Assembly: GCF_900177645.1 (NCBI RefSeq) | Contig: NZ_FXAO01000003.1 | Coordinates: forward strand, 310,001 to 374,000 | From: Arenibacter troitsensis | GTDB taxonomy: Bacteria > Bacteroidota > Bacteroidia > Flavobacteriales > Flavobacteriaceae | Direction: 5' to 3' | Length of the DNA stretch: 64,000 bases | Shown here: positions 43,101 through 51,138 of the stretch, piece by piece | How the letters are laid out: each line of letters starts with the position of its first letter | Numbering within the stretch: position 1 is the first letter of the stretch | Made by a program: the position numbers and the translations under genes | The notes under the pieces: generated by a model | Told to the model about the DNA's origin: nothing | What the model saw: only the letters and a program-made list of their open reading frames with translations | The model's database searches: none

Positions 43101-43807
43101 GAGAAATGGCCAATGCCATGTACCTGGCCGGTTTTGATGTAAAGGATGTACACATGACCGATCTTATTTCTGGCAGGGAGACCTTGGAAGATATTCAGTT
43201 TATTGGCGCGGTGGGTGGCTTCTCCAACTCAGATGTATTGGGAAGTGCCAAAGGTTGGGCAGGCGCCTTTAAATACAACGAAAAAGCCAATAAGGCATTA
43301 AAGAATTTCTTTGCCAGACCAGATACACTATCCATAGGTATTTGTAACGGTTGTCAGTTATTTATGGAATTGGAATTGATTAACCCGGAGCATTCTGAAC
43401 ACGGAAAAATGACCTTTAATGATTCCCATAAACACGAAAGCGGATTTACTTCCGTGGTTGTTCAAAAGAACAATTCCATTATGCTTTCAAGTTTGGAAGG
43501 AGCCAATTTAGGGGTATGGATATCCCATGGTGAAGGAAAATTTAAATTGCCCATGGCCAAGGAAAATTATAATATAGTGGCCAATTACGGTTATGAAGGT
43601 TATCCTGCAAACCCGAATGGCAGCGATTTTAATACCGCTATGCTATGTGACACCTCTGGCCGACATCTGGTAACAATGCCCCATATAGAACGCTCTATTT
43701 TCCAGTGGAACTGGGCACATTATCCTGAAGGAAGAAAAGATGAGGTTTCACCATGGTTGGAGGCATTTGTCAATGCCAGAAAATGGCTGGAAATTATTAA
43801 TGGATAA
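40121..43807 (+). CDS. purL: Phosphoribosylformylglycinamidine synthase, large form
   Basis: A 1228-residue single-chain FGAM synthase of the gamma-proteobacterial/eukaryotic type. The N-terminal FGAR-AT domain is followed by two AIRS-like ATP-binding halves ([47 protein letters not shown]) and a C-terminal class I glutaminase domain with the nucleophile Cys in [14 protein letters not shown] and later HGEGKF. It uses glutamine and ATP to convert FGAR to FGAM, the fourth step of purine synthesis. Followed after five bases by a GNAT gene, likely cotranscribed. Confidence 0.97.
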   Translation: [1228 protein letters not shown]

Positions 43808-43812
43808 TCATC

Positions 43813-44265
43813 ATGGTCTATAGAAAAGCTACTCAGGAAGATCTGGTAGCAATATTAGAAATGATTGCCAATGATATGTTGGGTCAAATGCGGGAAAGGT
43901 TGGAGGATCCTCTTCCCAAAGAGTATTATAGTGCCTTTGAAAGAATTAATAGGGACAAAAATCAGGAATTGATCGTACTAGAGAATTCCCAGGGCGTAGT
44001 CGTAGCCACTTTTCAATTAAGCTTTCTCCAATACCTAACCTATGTAGGCGGCATACGCTGTCTTGTGGAAAACGTCCATGTACGGGAAGACCAAACGGGC
44101 AAAGGAATTGGCAAACGCATGTTTCAATGGATTATTGAAAGGGCAAAGGAAAAAAACGTCCATTTGATACAGTTGACCTCCAACAAACTACGCCCCAATG
44201 CCATTCGTTTTTATGAAAGTATCGGATTCAAGGCAACGCACGAAGGATTTAAACTACATCTATAA
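43813..44265 (+). CDS. GNAT family N-acetyltransferase
   Basis: A 150-residue GNAT enzyme. The acetyl-CoA pyrophosphate loop is V-R-E-D-Q-T-G-K-G-I-G-K (motif A, about residues 95-106), followed by the helix RMFQWIIERAKEKNVHLIQLTSNKLRPNAIRFYESIGF typical of motif B. Substrate unknown. It begins five bases after purL and ends in a strong terminator, so it is part of the purL transcript. Confidence 0.9.
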   Translation: MVYRKATQEDLVAILEMIANDMLGQMRERLEDPLPKEYYSAFERINRDKNQELIVLENSQGVVVATFQLSFLQYLTYVGGIRCLVENVHVREDQTGKGIGKRMFQWIIERAKEKNVHLIQLTSNKLRPNAIRFYESIGFKATHEGFKLHL

Positions 44266-44276
44266 TTTCTCAAATT

Positions 44277-44320
44277 AAAATCCCTTGACTAAAAGTTGGA
44301 CTTTTAGTCAAGGGATTTTT
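44277..44320. terminator. Strong bidirectional intrinsic terminator
   Basis: A 19-bp stem (AAAATCCCTTGACTAAAAG and CTTTTAGTCAAGGGATTTT) with loop TTGGA, flanked by A and T tracts. It separates the purL/GNAT unit from the convergent hydrolase gene. Confidence 0.93.
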
Positions 44321-44363
44321 ATAAAAAATTCTCCTACTTCCTTATGGAAGTCAATGAAATTGT

Positions 44364-45473
44364 TTATTTCTTGGAATAATCGGCATGGATTGCCTTATCA
44401 AAAGCCTCCCAATGCTCAGGTTTCATTCTTTCGGGAGTAAAAAGACATATTCCGGCAGCTCCATTCTCCATGGACGCCCTAATGGCCGTTTCTATTTCTG
44501 AAGGTAATAACCCGTGATTTTCAGGGTCATTTTCCTTTGTTTTGTTTTCAGGGTTCGGGCATATAAAAAGTCCACTAAAAATTGGCTTTTCACCATTAAC
44601 GGAAGCCACTTCCTCTTTGGTTATATCACCCACCCATTCAGGACCTTTTAAATAAAAATCATTATAGTTCATAGGATAAAAAGCGTCCAAATCCCATTTG
44701 TTCCATTCCTGTCTAACCATTTTCATAGCATTGCTGGGGCCTGGAAAAACTGCAGCATTTATTTTTTTGCCTTTTTCATGGACCACCTTGGCCAAACGGT
44801 TTACGATATTGGTAATCAAATCATATCTAAACTGCTTCCATTCCTGAACTTTAGATGGGTCTTCCACCGCTTTGATGTCTATTCCGGATTTTTCTTTAAA
44901 ATCACCAACACACTTATCACAATAGCAATAATCGGCTACGGGATATTCCTCGTTCATTACCAGTCCATACTTATCCCATAGGCCTTCCGCCAATATTACA
45001 TCCGGAAAACGGATGTAATCCAAATGTATTCCGTCCACCTCTTCCACAGCGGCAATATTACCGTATAATTCCGACAAAAAGTTAAAAGAACCCTCCTTAT
45101 TGGGACAAAGAAATTTATAATAGGAAACATAGGCCGGTTTATCAAAAGCCGATTCGCCATTTCTATTAATAGCATAAAGATCTTTTGGCAATTTAGGATT
45201 GTCTCCCTGAACCATTGTGGGTATCCATGTATGGAATTCCATTCCTGCATCCTTCACCAATTTGCCTACCCGTGTATACGTTTCCGGATTATGTCCGCCA
45301 TTATACATTAGTCCATCAATCCCCTTTTCCTTATAGTTCTTAAAAGTTGCCATCAGTTCTTGATCGGTAGCCTCTCCTGGACCACCGGTCCATGCATATA
45401 CAGGGATTTTGGATTTTTCGGCGCATGAAATCATGGTAATAATAACTGCTGCCGTTACAAAAAGCTTTTTCAT
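44364..45473 (-). CDS. Glycosyl hydrolase-like 10 family lipoprotein
   Basis: A 369-residue lipoprotein (signal ending VIITMISCAEKS, lipidated Cys) with a TIM-barrel domain of the GHL10 (DUF187) type. The signature IDGIHLDYIRFPD is present as VDGIHLDYIRFPDVI near residue 150; INAAVFPGPSNA and LDAFYPMNYNDFY are also typical barrel strands. A Cys-rich loop (DYCYCDKCVGDF) is inserted after the signature. Such proteins are presumed to cut surface or environmental polysaccharides; catalytic residues are not confirmed. No SusC/SusD pair is next to it. Confidence 0.82.
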   Translation of the reverse strand: MKKLFVTAAVIITMISCAEKSKIPVYAWTGGPGEATDQELMATFKNYKEKGIDGLMYNGGHNPETYTRVGKLVKDAGMEFHTWIPTMVQGDNPKLPKDLYAINRNGESAFDKPAYVSYYKFLCPNKEGSFNFLSELYGNIAAVEEVDGIHLDYIRFPDVILAEGLWDKYGLVMNEEYPVADYCYCDKCVGDFKEKSGIDIKAVEDPSKVQEWKQFRYDLITNIVNRLAKVVHEKGKKINAAVFPGPSNAMKMVRQEWNKWDLDAFYPMNYNDFYLKGPEWVGDITKEEVASVNGEKPIFSGLFICPNPENKTKENDPENHGLLPSEIETAIRASMENGAAGICLFTPERMKPEHWEAFDKAIHADYSKK

Positions 45474-45959
45474 TGGTTTAGTTTAATTGTTAATAATGGT
45501 TACAAATAAAATTAAGCACCATAAACTTTTCAGTTGATTTCAAAAGGTTGAAACGTATATTTTAGAAAATGGCACATTAAAGATTGAACTTAATCATTTT
45601 GTAGTTTCCAAGCTATAAATCTTAGCTAAGTAACCTCAGAATTAATACAAACAACGTTAATAAGCCCCATAATTAATTCTACTTGGAAATTCTTTAATTA
45701 GGACACATGTAAACCTTAATTCATGGAACCTTATTTAAAAATGAACAAAAATTACACATAAAATTAAGTACTCCATGATTAAAACACTAATTTAAAACAC
45801 AGCTATTTCAACTCACCAACCTAAATAAACAAAGCCAATTAGGCACCTATTTTAGTAGTAAAATGAAGACTCCATAATTTTTTTACATTTTTTATACGAA
45901 TGTGATTTTAAAATACCGTTCCCTTTTCTTAATTTGCGATTACGAACAGCAAATTAAAT
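45474..45959. other. Intergenic region, 486 bases, divergent promoters
   Basis: An A/T-rich stretch between the GHL10 lipoprotein gene and fadD. It shows an imperfect -7 box TTAATTTG at 45929-45936 ahead of fadD, TTTATTTG on the minus strand ahead of the hydrolase, and a spaced imperfect inverted repeat TTAATTCATGGA/TCCATGATTAA (about 45719-45781). No gene or structured RNA was recognised. Confidence 0.5.
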
Positions 45960-47732
45960 ATGCAAGAAATCACCCGCCTTTTTGACTTTCCTTATTATCA
46001 ACTAGAGAAATTCAATTTAAAAAAATCGCTAGTCACAAAGTATAATGGAGAATGGGTTGCAACATCTACCCAGGAATATATAGACAAGGCAAATGCCATA
46101 AGCAGGGCTTTGTTACGTCTTGGAGTAAAACCTAATGACAAGATTGCCCTTATTTCCATGACCAACAGAACGGAATGGAACATTATGGATATCGGAATAC
46201 TTCAGTTAGGCGCTCAAAATGTACCTATTTACCCAACTATATCCGAAGAGGATTATGAATACGTCCTAAATCATTCAGAGGCCAAATACGTATTTGTTTC
46301 CTGTACGGAAGTTTTTGACAAGGTGAATGCAGTAAAAGCAAATACCCCGCATCTAAAGGATGTATATTCGTTTGATGTACTTGAAAACTGCAAAAACTGG
46401 GGTGAAATCTTGGAAATGGGTGCGGATACCTCCAACCAAAATGAGGTAGAAAAACTCAAAAATAAGGTTAAGCCAGATGATTTGGCCACCCTGATTTACA
46501 CGTCCGGGACCACGGGGAGACCAAAAGGGGTTATGCTCACCCACCACAATGTGGTGTGCAATGCCTTAGAAAGCTCAAAGCGCTTGCCCATAGATCATGG
46601 CAAAATCTCTTGCTTAAGCTTTTTGCCCGTATGCCATATCTATGAAAGAATGATGATGTACCTCTACCAATACACCGGAGTCACCATTTATTTTGCGGAA
46701 TCTATGGATAAAATAAGCGACAATCTAAAAGAGTGTGCCCCGCATGTGATGACGGCCGTCCCCAGATTATTGGAAAAAGTGTACGACAAGATCATTGCCA
46801 AAGGAACCGAGCTTACAGGCATTAAAAAGAAATTGTTTTTCTGGGCCGTTGAAGTGGGCCTACAATACGAACCTTATGAACAAAATGGTTGGTGGTATGA
46901 AAGGAAATTGGCATTGGCCAGAAAATTAATATTCAGTAAATGGAAAGCGGGTCTGGGAGGAAATCTGTCATTAATAGCATCTGGTAGTGCAGCTTTACAA
47001 CCTCGCTTGGCTCGTATTTTCAATGCTGCCGAATTTGGGGTCATGGAGGGGTATGGCCTTACTGAAACTTCTCCCGTTGTCTCAGTCAACGATATGAGGA
47101 ACGGTGGATTTAGAATTGGCACTGTAGGAAAACTTTTGGAACAGACCGAGGTAAAAATAGCGGAAGACGGGGAAATATGCGTTAAGGGGCCACAGGTAAT
47201 GCTAGGCTATTACAAGGATCCCGAAAAAACAGCCGAGGTCATTAAGGATGGATATTTTCATACGGGCGATATTGGCGAGATAGATGCCGACGGATTTCTT
47301 AAGATTACCGATAGAAAGAAAGAAATGTTCAAAACCTCCGGAGGTAAATATGTTGCGCCCCAACTTTTGGAAAACCGCTTTAAACAATCCAGATTCATAG
47401 AGCAAATAATGGTAATAGGTGAAGGGGAAAAAATGCCGGCAGCTTTGATACAACCAGATTTTGAATTTTTACGCAATTGGGCCAAAATACACAATATAGA
47501 AGTGGGCGATCATAAAAAAATGGTCCAAAATAAAGAAGTAATTGCGAGGTTCCAAGAGGAAGTGGATACAGCCAATGAGAGTTTTGCCAAATGGGAAAAA
47601 GTAAAGCAATTTAGACTTACCCCGGATATTTGGAGTATAGATGAGGGACACCTTACCCCTACCATGAAGTTAAAACGAAAAATAGTCAAAGAAAAGTATA
47701 TAGATCTTTATAATGACATTTACGGGCATTGA
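45960..47732 (+). CDS. Long-chain fatty acid-CoA ligase
   Basis: A 590-residue AMP-forming synthetase of the FadD15/ACSL type. The AMP-binding P-loop LIYTSGTTGRPKGVMLTHHN (about 176-195), VMEGYGLTETSPV (A5 region), GYFHTGDIGEIDADGFLKITDRKKEMFKTSGGKYVAP and a C-terminal Lys for adenylation are all visible. It activates long-chain fatty acids to acyl-CoA for the beta-oxidation genes that follow. It has its own terminator before marR, so it is a separate transcript that may nevertheless share control. Confidence 0.92.
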   Translation: MQEITRLFDFPYYQLEKFNLKKSLVTKYNGEWVATSTQEYIDKANAISRALLRLGVKPNDKIALISMTNRTEWNIMDIGILQLGAQNVPIYPTISEEDYEYVLNHSEAKYVFVSCTEVFDKVNAVKANTPHLKDVYSFDVLENCKNWGEILEMGADTSNQNEVEKLKNKVKPDDLATLIYTSGTTGRPKGVMLTHHNVVCNALESSKRLPIDHGKISCLSFLPVCHIYERMMMYLYQYTGVTIYFAESMDKISDNLKECAPHVMTAVPRLLEKVYDKIIAKGTELTGIKKKLFFWAVEVGLQYEPYEQNGWWYERKLALARKLIFSKWKAGLGGNLSLIASGSAALQPRLARIFNAAEFGVMEGYGLTETSPVVSVNDMRNGGFRIGTVGKLLEQTEVKIAEDGEICVKGPQVMLGYYKDPEKTAEVIKDGYFHTGDIGEIDADGFLKITDRKKEMFKTSGGKYVAPQLLENRFKQSRFIEQIMVIGEGEKMPAALIQPDFEFLRNWAKIHNIEVGDHKKMVQNKEVIARFQEEVDTANESFAKWEKVKQFRLTPDIWSIDEGHLTPTMKLKRKIVKEKYIDLYNDIYGH

Positions 47733-47754
47733 GGAATGTCCAAAACTAAATCCT

Positions 47755-47782
47755 AAACAGCTTCTTTAACGGGAAGCTGTTT
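47755..47782 (+). terminator. Intrinsic terminator after the fatty acid-CoA ligase gene
   Basis: AAACAGCTTC (47755-47764) pairs with GAAGCTGTTT (47773-47782), loop of eight bases, followed by T-rich sequence. It separates the ligase gene from the marR-headed operon. Confidence 0.85.
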
Positions 47783-47809
47783 TATTTTCCGGAAACCCCA
47801 TTTTTTTTT

Positions 47810-47839
47810 AAAATATATTATGCATGCATAATATATTTT
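47810..47839. promoter_or_regulatory. 30-bp perfect palindrome, probable MarR operator
   Basis: The left arm AAAATATATTATGCA and the right arm TGCATAATATATTTT are exact reverse complements without spacer. The palindrome ends two bases before the -7 box of marR, covering the -10 to -40 region, an ideal position for repression. A core TATGCATGCATA is typical of winged-helix MarR dimers. Confidence 0.75.
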
Positions 47840-47841
47840 TA

Positions 47842-47849
47842 TATCTTTG
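47842..47849 (+). promoter_or_regulatory. -7 box of the marR-fad operon
   Basis: TATCTTTG is an exact TAnnTTTG match ending 19 bases before the ATG at 47869, immediately next to the palindrome. Confidence 0.65.
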
Positions 47850-47868
47850 GAACAACCAACAATACAAC

Positions 47869-48300
47869 ATGCAAGACATAACCATAGATTATGCGCTCCG
47901 GGCAACCTGGCAAGCGGTAACAAAAATGTACAACGAGGAGGCGAGAAAATTCAATAGTACCATGGCCGTAGGTTTTACTTTATTAAGTATTGATCCCAAA
48001 ACGGGAACGCCCTCTACTGCCCTTGGTCCAAAAATGGGCATGGAGGCCACAAGTCTCTCCCGAATATTGAAGAGTATGGAGGAAAAGGGACTGATTGAAC
48101 GTAGGCCCAACCCCAATGATGGCAGAGGTGTACTTATACACCTTACAGCATTTGGCCTGGAAAAGAGAAAAGATTCGAAAGATGTTGTACTTCGTTTTAA
48201 CGATGTGGTTAAAACCCATGTACCCGCAGAAAGATTAAATACTTTTTTTGAGGTAACTGAGATCATTAACAAGTTGATTGCAGAAAAGAAAATTTATTAA
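47869..48300 (+). CDS. MarR family transcriptional regulator of the fad operon
   Basis: About 143 residues with a MarR-type winged helix. The recognition part GMEATSLSRILKSMEEKGLIERRPNPNDGRGVLIHLTAFGLEKRK includes the wing motif DGR, and N- and C-terminal helices form the dimer interface. It heads the beta-oxidation operon and has a perfect palindrome across its promoter, so it probably represses itself and the fad genes until an acyl-CoA or fatty acid binds (inference). The ATG is set after the -7 box; an ATG 15 codons upstream lies inside the palindrome. Confidence 0.92.
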   Translation: MQDITIDYALRATWQAVTKMYNEEARKFNSTMAVGFTLLSIDPKTGTPSTALGPKMGMEATSLSRILKSMEEKGLIERRPNPNDGRGVLIHLTAFGLEKRKDSKDVVLRFNDVVKTHVPAERLNTFFEVTEIINKLIAEKKIY

Positions 48301-48332
48301 GAAAATAAAAACTAGTTAACACCTTTTTATTG

Positions 48333-50723
48333 ATGAACAAACACATTAAAAAAGTAGCAGTTATTGGTTCTGGTATTATGGGAAGTGGTATTGCCTGTCA
48401 TTTTGCCAACATAGGAGTGGAAGTATTGCTCTTGGACATTATACCACGGGAACTTAATGATAAGGAAAAGGCAAATGGCCTTACCCTAGAGGATAAGGTT
48501 GTAAGAAATAGATTGGTAAACGATTCCTTGGCCGCGGCCTTAAAATCCAAACCTTCCCCCATATATCATCAAAAATTTGCCCAGAGAATCACTACAGGGA
48601 ATCTTGAGGACGATATTTCCAAAGTGGGACAGGTAGATTGGATCATTGAAGTGGTTGTGGAACGCTTGGATATCAAAAAAATAGTTTTTGAAAAGCTGGA
48701 CAAACACAGAAAACCAGGAACCTTAATTACCTCCAACACCTCGGGAATACCTATTAAATTTATGAGTGAGGGCAGAAGTGAGGATTTCCAAAGACATTTT
48801 TGCGGAACACACTTTTTTAATCCGGCCAGATATTTAAAACTATTTGAAATAATTCCTGGTCCAAAAACTTCCACCGAAGTATTGGATTTCCTAAATGGTT
48901 ACGGGGAACAGTTTTTAGGCAAGACTTCCGTGATAGCTAAAGACACTCCGGCATTTATCGGTAATAGAATAGGGACATTTAGCATTATGAGTTTGTTTCA
49001 TGCTGTAAAGGAAATGGACCTCACCGTTGAGGAAATAGATAAACTGTCAGGTCCGGTAATAGGTAGGCCTAAATCGGCCACCTTCCGTACGGTAGATGTT
49101 GTTGGTTTGGACACTTTGGTACATGTAGCCAATGGTATTGCAGAAAATTGCAAGGATGATGAAAGACGGGAGCAATTTACACTTCCCGATTTTATCGGAA
49201 AAATGATGGAAAATAAGTGGTTCGGAAGTAAGACAGGACAGGGCTTTTACAAAAAGGAAGGTAGGGAAATATTGGCCCTGAACCTTAACACCATGGAATA
49301 CAGGCCCAGCAAAAAGGCTAGTTTTGCCACTCTTGAACTCACCAAATCCATAGAGAATGTAATAGACAGATTTAAAGTATTGGTGACTGGAAAGGACAAA
49401 GCAGGTGCCTTTTACAGAAAGAGTTTTTCTTCATTATTCGAATATGCTTCCAATAGGATCCCCGAAATAACAGGAGAATTATATAAGATAGATGACGCCA
49501 TGAAAGCAGGCTTTGCCTGGGGACACGGTCCCTTTCAAATTTGGGATGCCATTGGGGTTGAAAAAGGCATAGAGATGATGAAGGCAGAAGGCTTTCAACC
49601 GGCCACTTGGGTTACCGAAATGATATCCGCTGGTAATAAATCTTTCTACACTATTAAAGACGGGGCAACCTATTATTACGACATCACTAAAAAGGCGATG
49701 GAGAAAATACCAGGCCAGGATTCATTTATCATTTTGGACAATATTAGAAAATCCAACGAGGTATGGAAAAACTCCGGTGTTGTTATTGAGGATTTGGGCG
49801 ATGGTATATTAAATGTGGAATTCCAGTCCAAAATGAACACCATTGGGGGTGATGTCCTAGCCGGACTCAACAAGGCCTTAGATTTGGCCGAAAAAGACTT
49901 TCAAGGCCTGGTGGTGGGCAACCAAGCACCCAACTTTTCTGTTGGTGCCAATATTGGAATGATATTTATGATGGCCGTAGAACAGGAATACGATGAGCTC
50001 AACATGGCCATAAAGATGTTTCAAGATACCATGATGCGTATGCGTTACTCTGCCATTCCTACAGTATCGGCCCCGCACGGAATGACCTTGGGTGGTGGTT
50101 GTGAGCTTTCCTTACATGCCGATAAGGTTGTGGCTGCAGCTGAAACCTACATGGGATTGGTAGAATTTGGAGTTGGGGTTATACCCGGAGGTGGAGGTTC
50201 CAAGGAAATGGCCTTAAGAGCATCGGATACATTTAGGAAAAATGATGTGGAACTGAATGTGCTTCAGGAATATTTCCTCACCATTGGAATGGCAAAAGTC
50301 TCTACTTCAGCCTATGAGGCCTTTGATATGGGGGTACTTGAAAAAGGAAAGGATTTAGTGGTCGTTAACAAGGACCGACAAATTGCAACGGCTAAGGCTT
50401 ATGCCCAATTAATGGCAGAACAGGGCTACACCCAACCACCCAAGAGAAAAGATGTAAAAGTGCTTGGTAAACAAGCCCTAGGAATGTTTTTGGTAGGAAC
50501 AGATGCCATGGAAGACAGCAATTATATAAGCGAACACGACCATAAGATTGCCAACAAATTGGCCTATGTAATGGCTGGAGGTGACTTGTCCGAGCCCACT
50601 TTGGTCACAGAGCAATATCTTTTGGATCTAGAGCGGGAAGCGTTTTTATCCCTTTGCACGGAAAGAAAAACCTTGGAGCGTATCCAGCATATGTTAAAGA
50701 CAGGAAAGCCGTTACGTAATTGA
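48333..50723 (+). CDS. 3-hydroxyacyl-CoA dehydrogenase/enoyl-CoA hydratase, FadN type
   Basis: A 796-residue two-function beta-oxidation enzyme with the dehydrogenase first, as in Bacillus FadN, not hydratase first as in FadB. The NAD domain begins VAVIGSGIMGSGIACHFANIG; the HCDH domains follow (DTPAFIGNRIGTF; later a second copy near 370-440 with KAGFAWGHGPFQIWDAIG); the crotonase part (about 500-700) has GLVVGNQAPNFSVGANIG and GMTLGGGCELSLHAD with the oxyanion hole, and GVIPGGGGSKE. It starts 33 bases after marR and is cotranscribed with it. Confidence 0.92.
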   Translation: MNKHIKKVAVIGSGIMGSGIACHFANIGVEVLLLDIIPRELNDKEKANGLTLEDKVVRNRLVNDSLAAALKSKPSPIYHQKFAQRITTGNLEDDISKVGQVDWIIEVVVERLDIKKIVFEKLDKHRKPGTLITSNTSGIPIKFMSEGRSEDFQRHFCGTHFFNPARYLKLFEIIPGPKTSTEVLDFLNGYGEQFLGKTSVIAKDTPAFIGNRIGTFSIMSLFHAVKEMDLTVEEIDKLSGPVIGRPKSATFRTVDVVGLDTLVHVANGIAENCKDDERREQFTLPDFIGKMMENKWFGSKTGQGFYKKEGREILALNLNTMEYRPSKKASFATLELTKSIENVIDRFKVLVTGKDKAGAFYRKSFSSLFEYASNRIPEITGELYKIDDAMKAGFAWGHGPFQIWDAIGVEKGIEMMKAEGFQPATWVTEMISAGNKSFYTIKDGATYYYDITKKAMEKIPGQDSFIILDNIRKSNEVWKNSGVVIEDLGDGILNVEFQSKMNTIGGDVLAGLNKALDLAEKDFQGLVVGNQAPNFSVGANIGMIFMMAVEQEYDELNMAIKMFQDTMMRMRYSAIPTVSAPHGMTLGGGCELSLHADKVVAAAETYMGLVEFGVGVIPGGGGSKEMALRASDTFRKNDVELNVLQEYFLTIGMAKVSTSAYEAFDMGVLEKGKDLVVVNKDRQIATAKAYAQLMAEQGYTQPPKRKDVKVLGKQALGMFLVGTDAMEDSNYISEHDHKIANKLAYVMAGGDLSEPTLVTEQYLLDLEREAFLSLCTERKTLERIQHMLKTGKPLRN

Positions 50724-50730
50724 AGCCGCT

Positions 50731-50749
50731 AGTATTGAGATTTGAGTAT
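50731..50749 (+). repeat. Left inverted repeat of the four-helix-bundle cassette
   Basis: AGTATTGAGATTTGAGTAT, eight bases after the fadN stop. Its reverse complement appears at 51120-51138 with one mismatch in 19. Confidence 0.75.
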
Positions 50750-50766
50750 CTAGTAATTAGAGACCA

Positions 50767-51113
50767 ATGCATAATATTGAGGATTTGAAAATATGGAAGA
50801 GGTCTATGGATTTGACAAAATCGGTCTATCAACCGGTCTCCGAATTGACGCTAGAAGAAAAATTTGGACTTATCCCTCAAATTAAAAGGAGTTCAATCTC
50901 AATTCCTTCAAACATCGTGGAAGGTGCTGTAAGAAATTCAAATAAAGAATTTAAACATTTTTGAGCATTGCAAATGGTTCGGTATATGAAATGCATACAC
51001 AATTATTTTTATTAATAGACTTAAATATAGTTACATAAGAAAAAGTACAACCAGTAAGTGAAACATGTATTGAAATCCAAAAAATGAACTATTCATTTCA
51101 AAGAAAATTATGA
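50767..51113 (+). pseudogene. Four-helix-bundle (S23/IVP-type) protein gene, broken
   Basis: The first 65 codons encode the start of an S23/23S-IVP type four-helix-bundle protein (HNIEDLKIWKRSMDLT, then IKRSSISIPSNIVEGAVRNSNKEF). A T5 run at 50958-50962, one base short, brings in TGA. Reading resumes one frame over as LSIANGSVYEMHTQLFLLID, the family's next helix, then meets TAA at 51036. After that stop the same frame continues with EIQKMNYSFQRKL, the expected C-terminus, to TGA at 51111-51113. So a whole family member of about 115 codons is present, with one frameshift and one nonsense change. Proteins of this family have no known catalytic activity; some are encoded inside 23S rRNA intervening sequences, and related Avd acts with reverse transcriptases. 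Confidence 0.88.
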
Positions 51114-51119
51114 TTCTCA

Positions 51120-51138
51120 ATACTAAAATCTCAATACT
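51120..51138 (-). repeat. Right inverted repeat of the four-helix-bundle cassette
   Basis: ATACTAAAATCTCAATACT matches the complement of the left repeat at 18 of 19 positions. Nearby tandem AATACT copies (51117-51146) extend it toward the thiolase start. Confidence 0.75.

Noticed and set aside
40165..43142. Several open frames of 60-135 codons antisense or out of frame to purL
   Set aside because: They overlap the intact purL completely and show no domains, signals or start context of their own.
45719..45781. Spaced inverted repeat TTAATTCATGGA/TCCATGATTAA in the fadD upstream region
   Set aside because: The arms differ by one base in length and are 40 bases apart in A/T-rich DNA; chance is a sufficient explanation.
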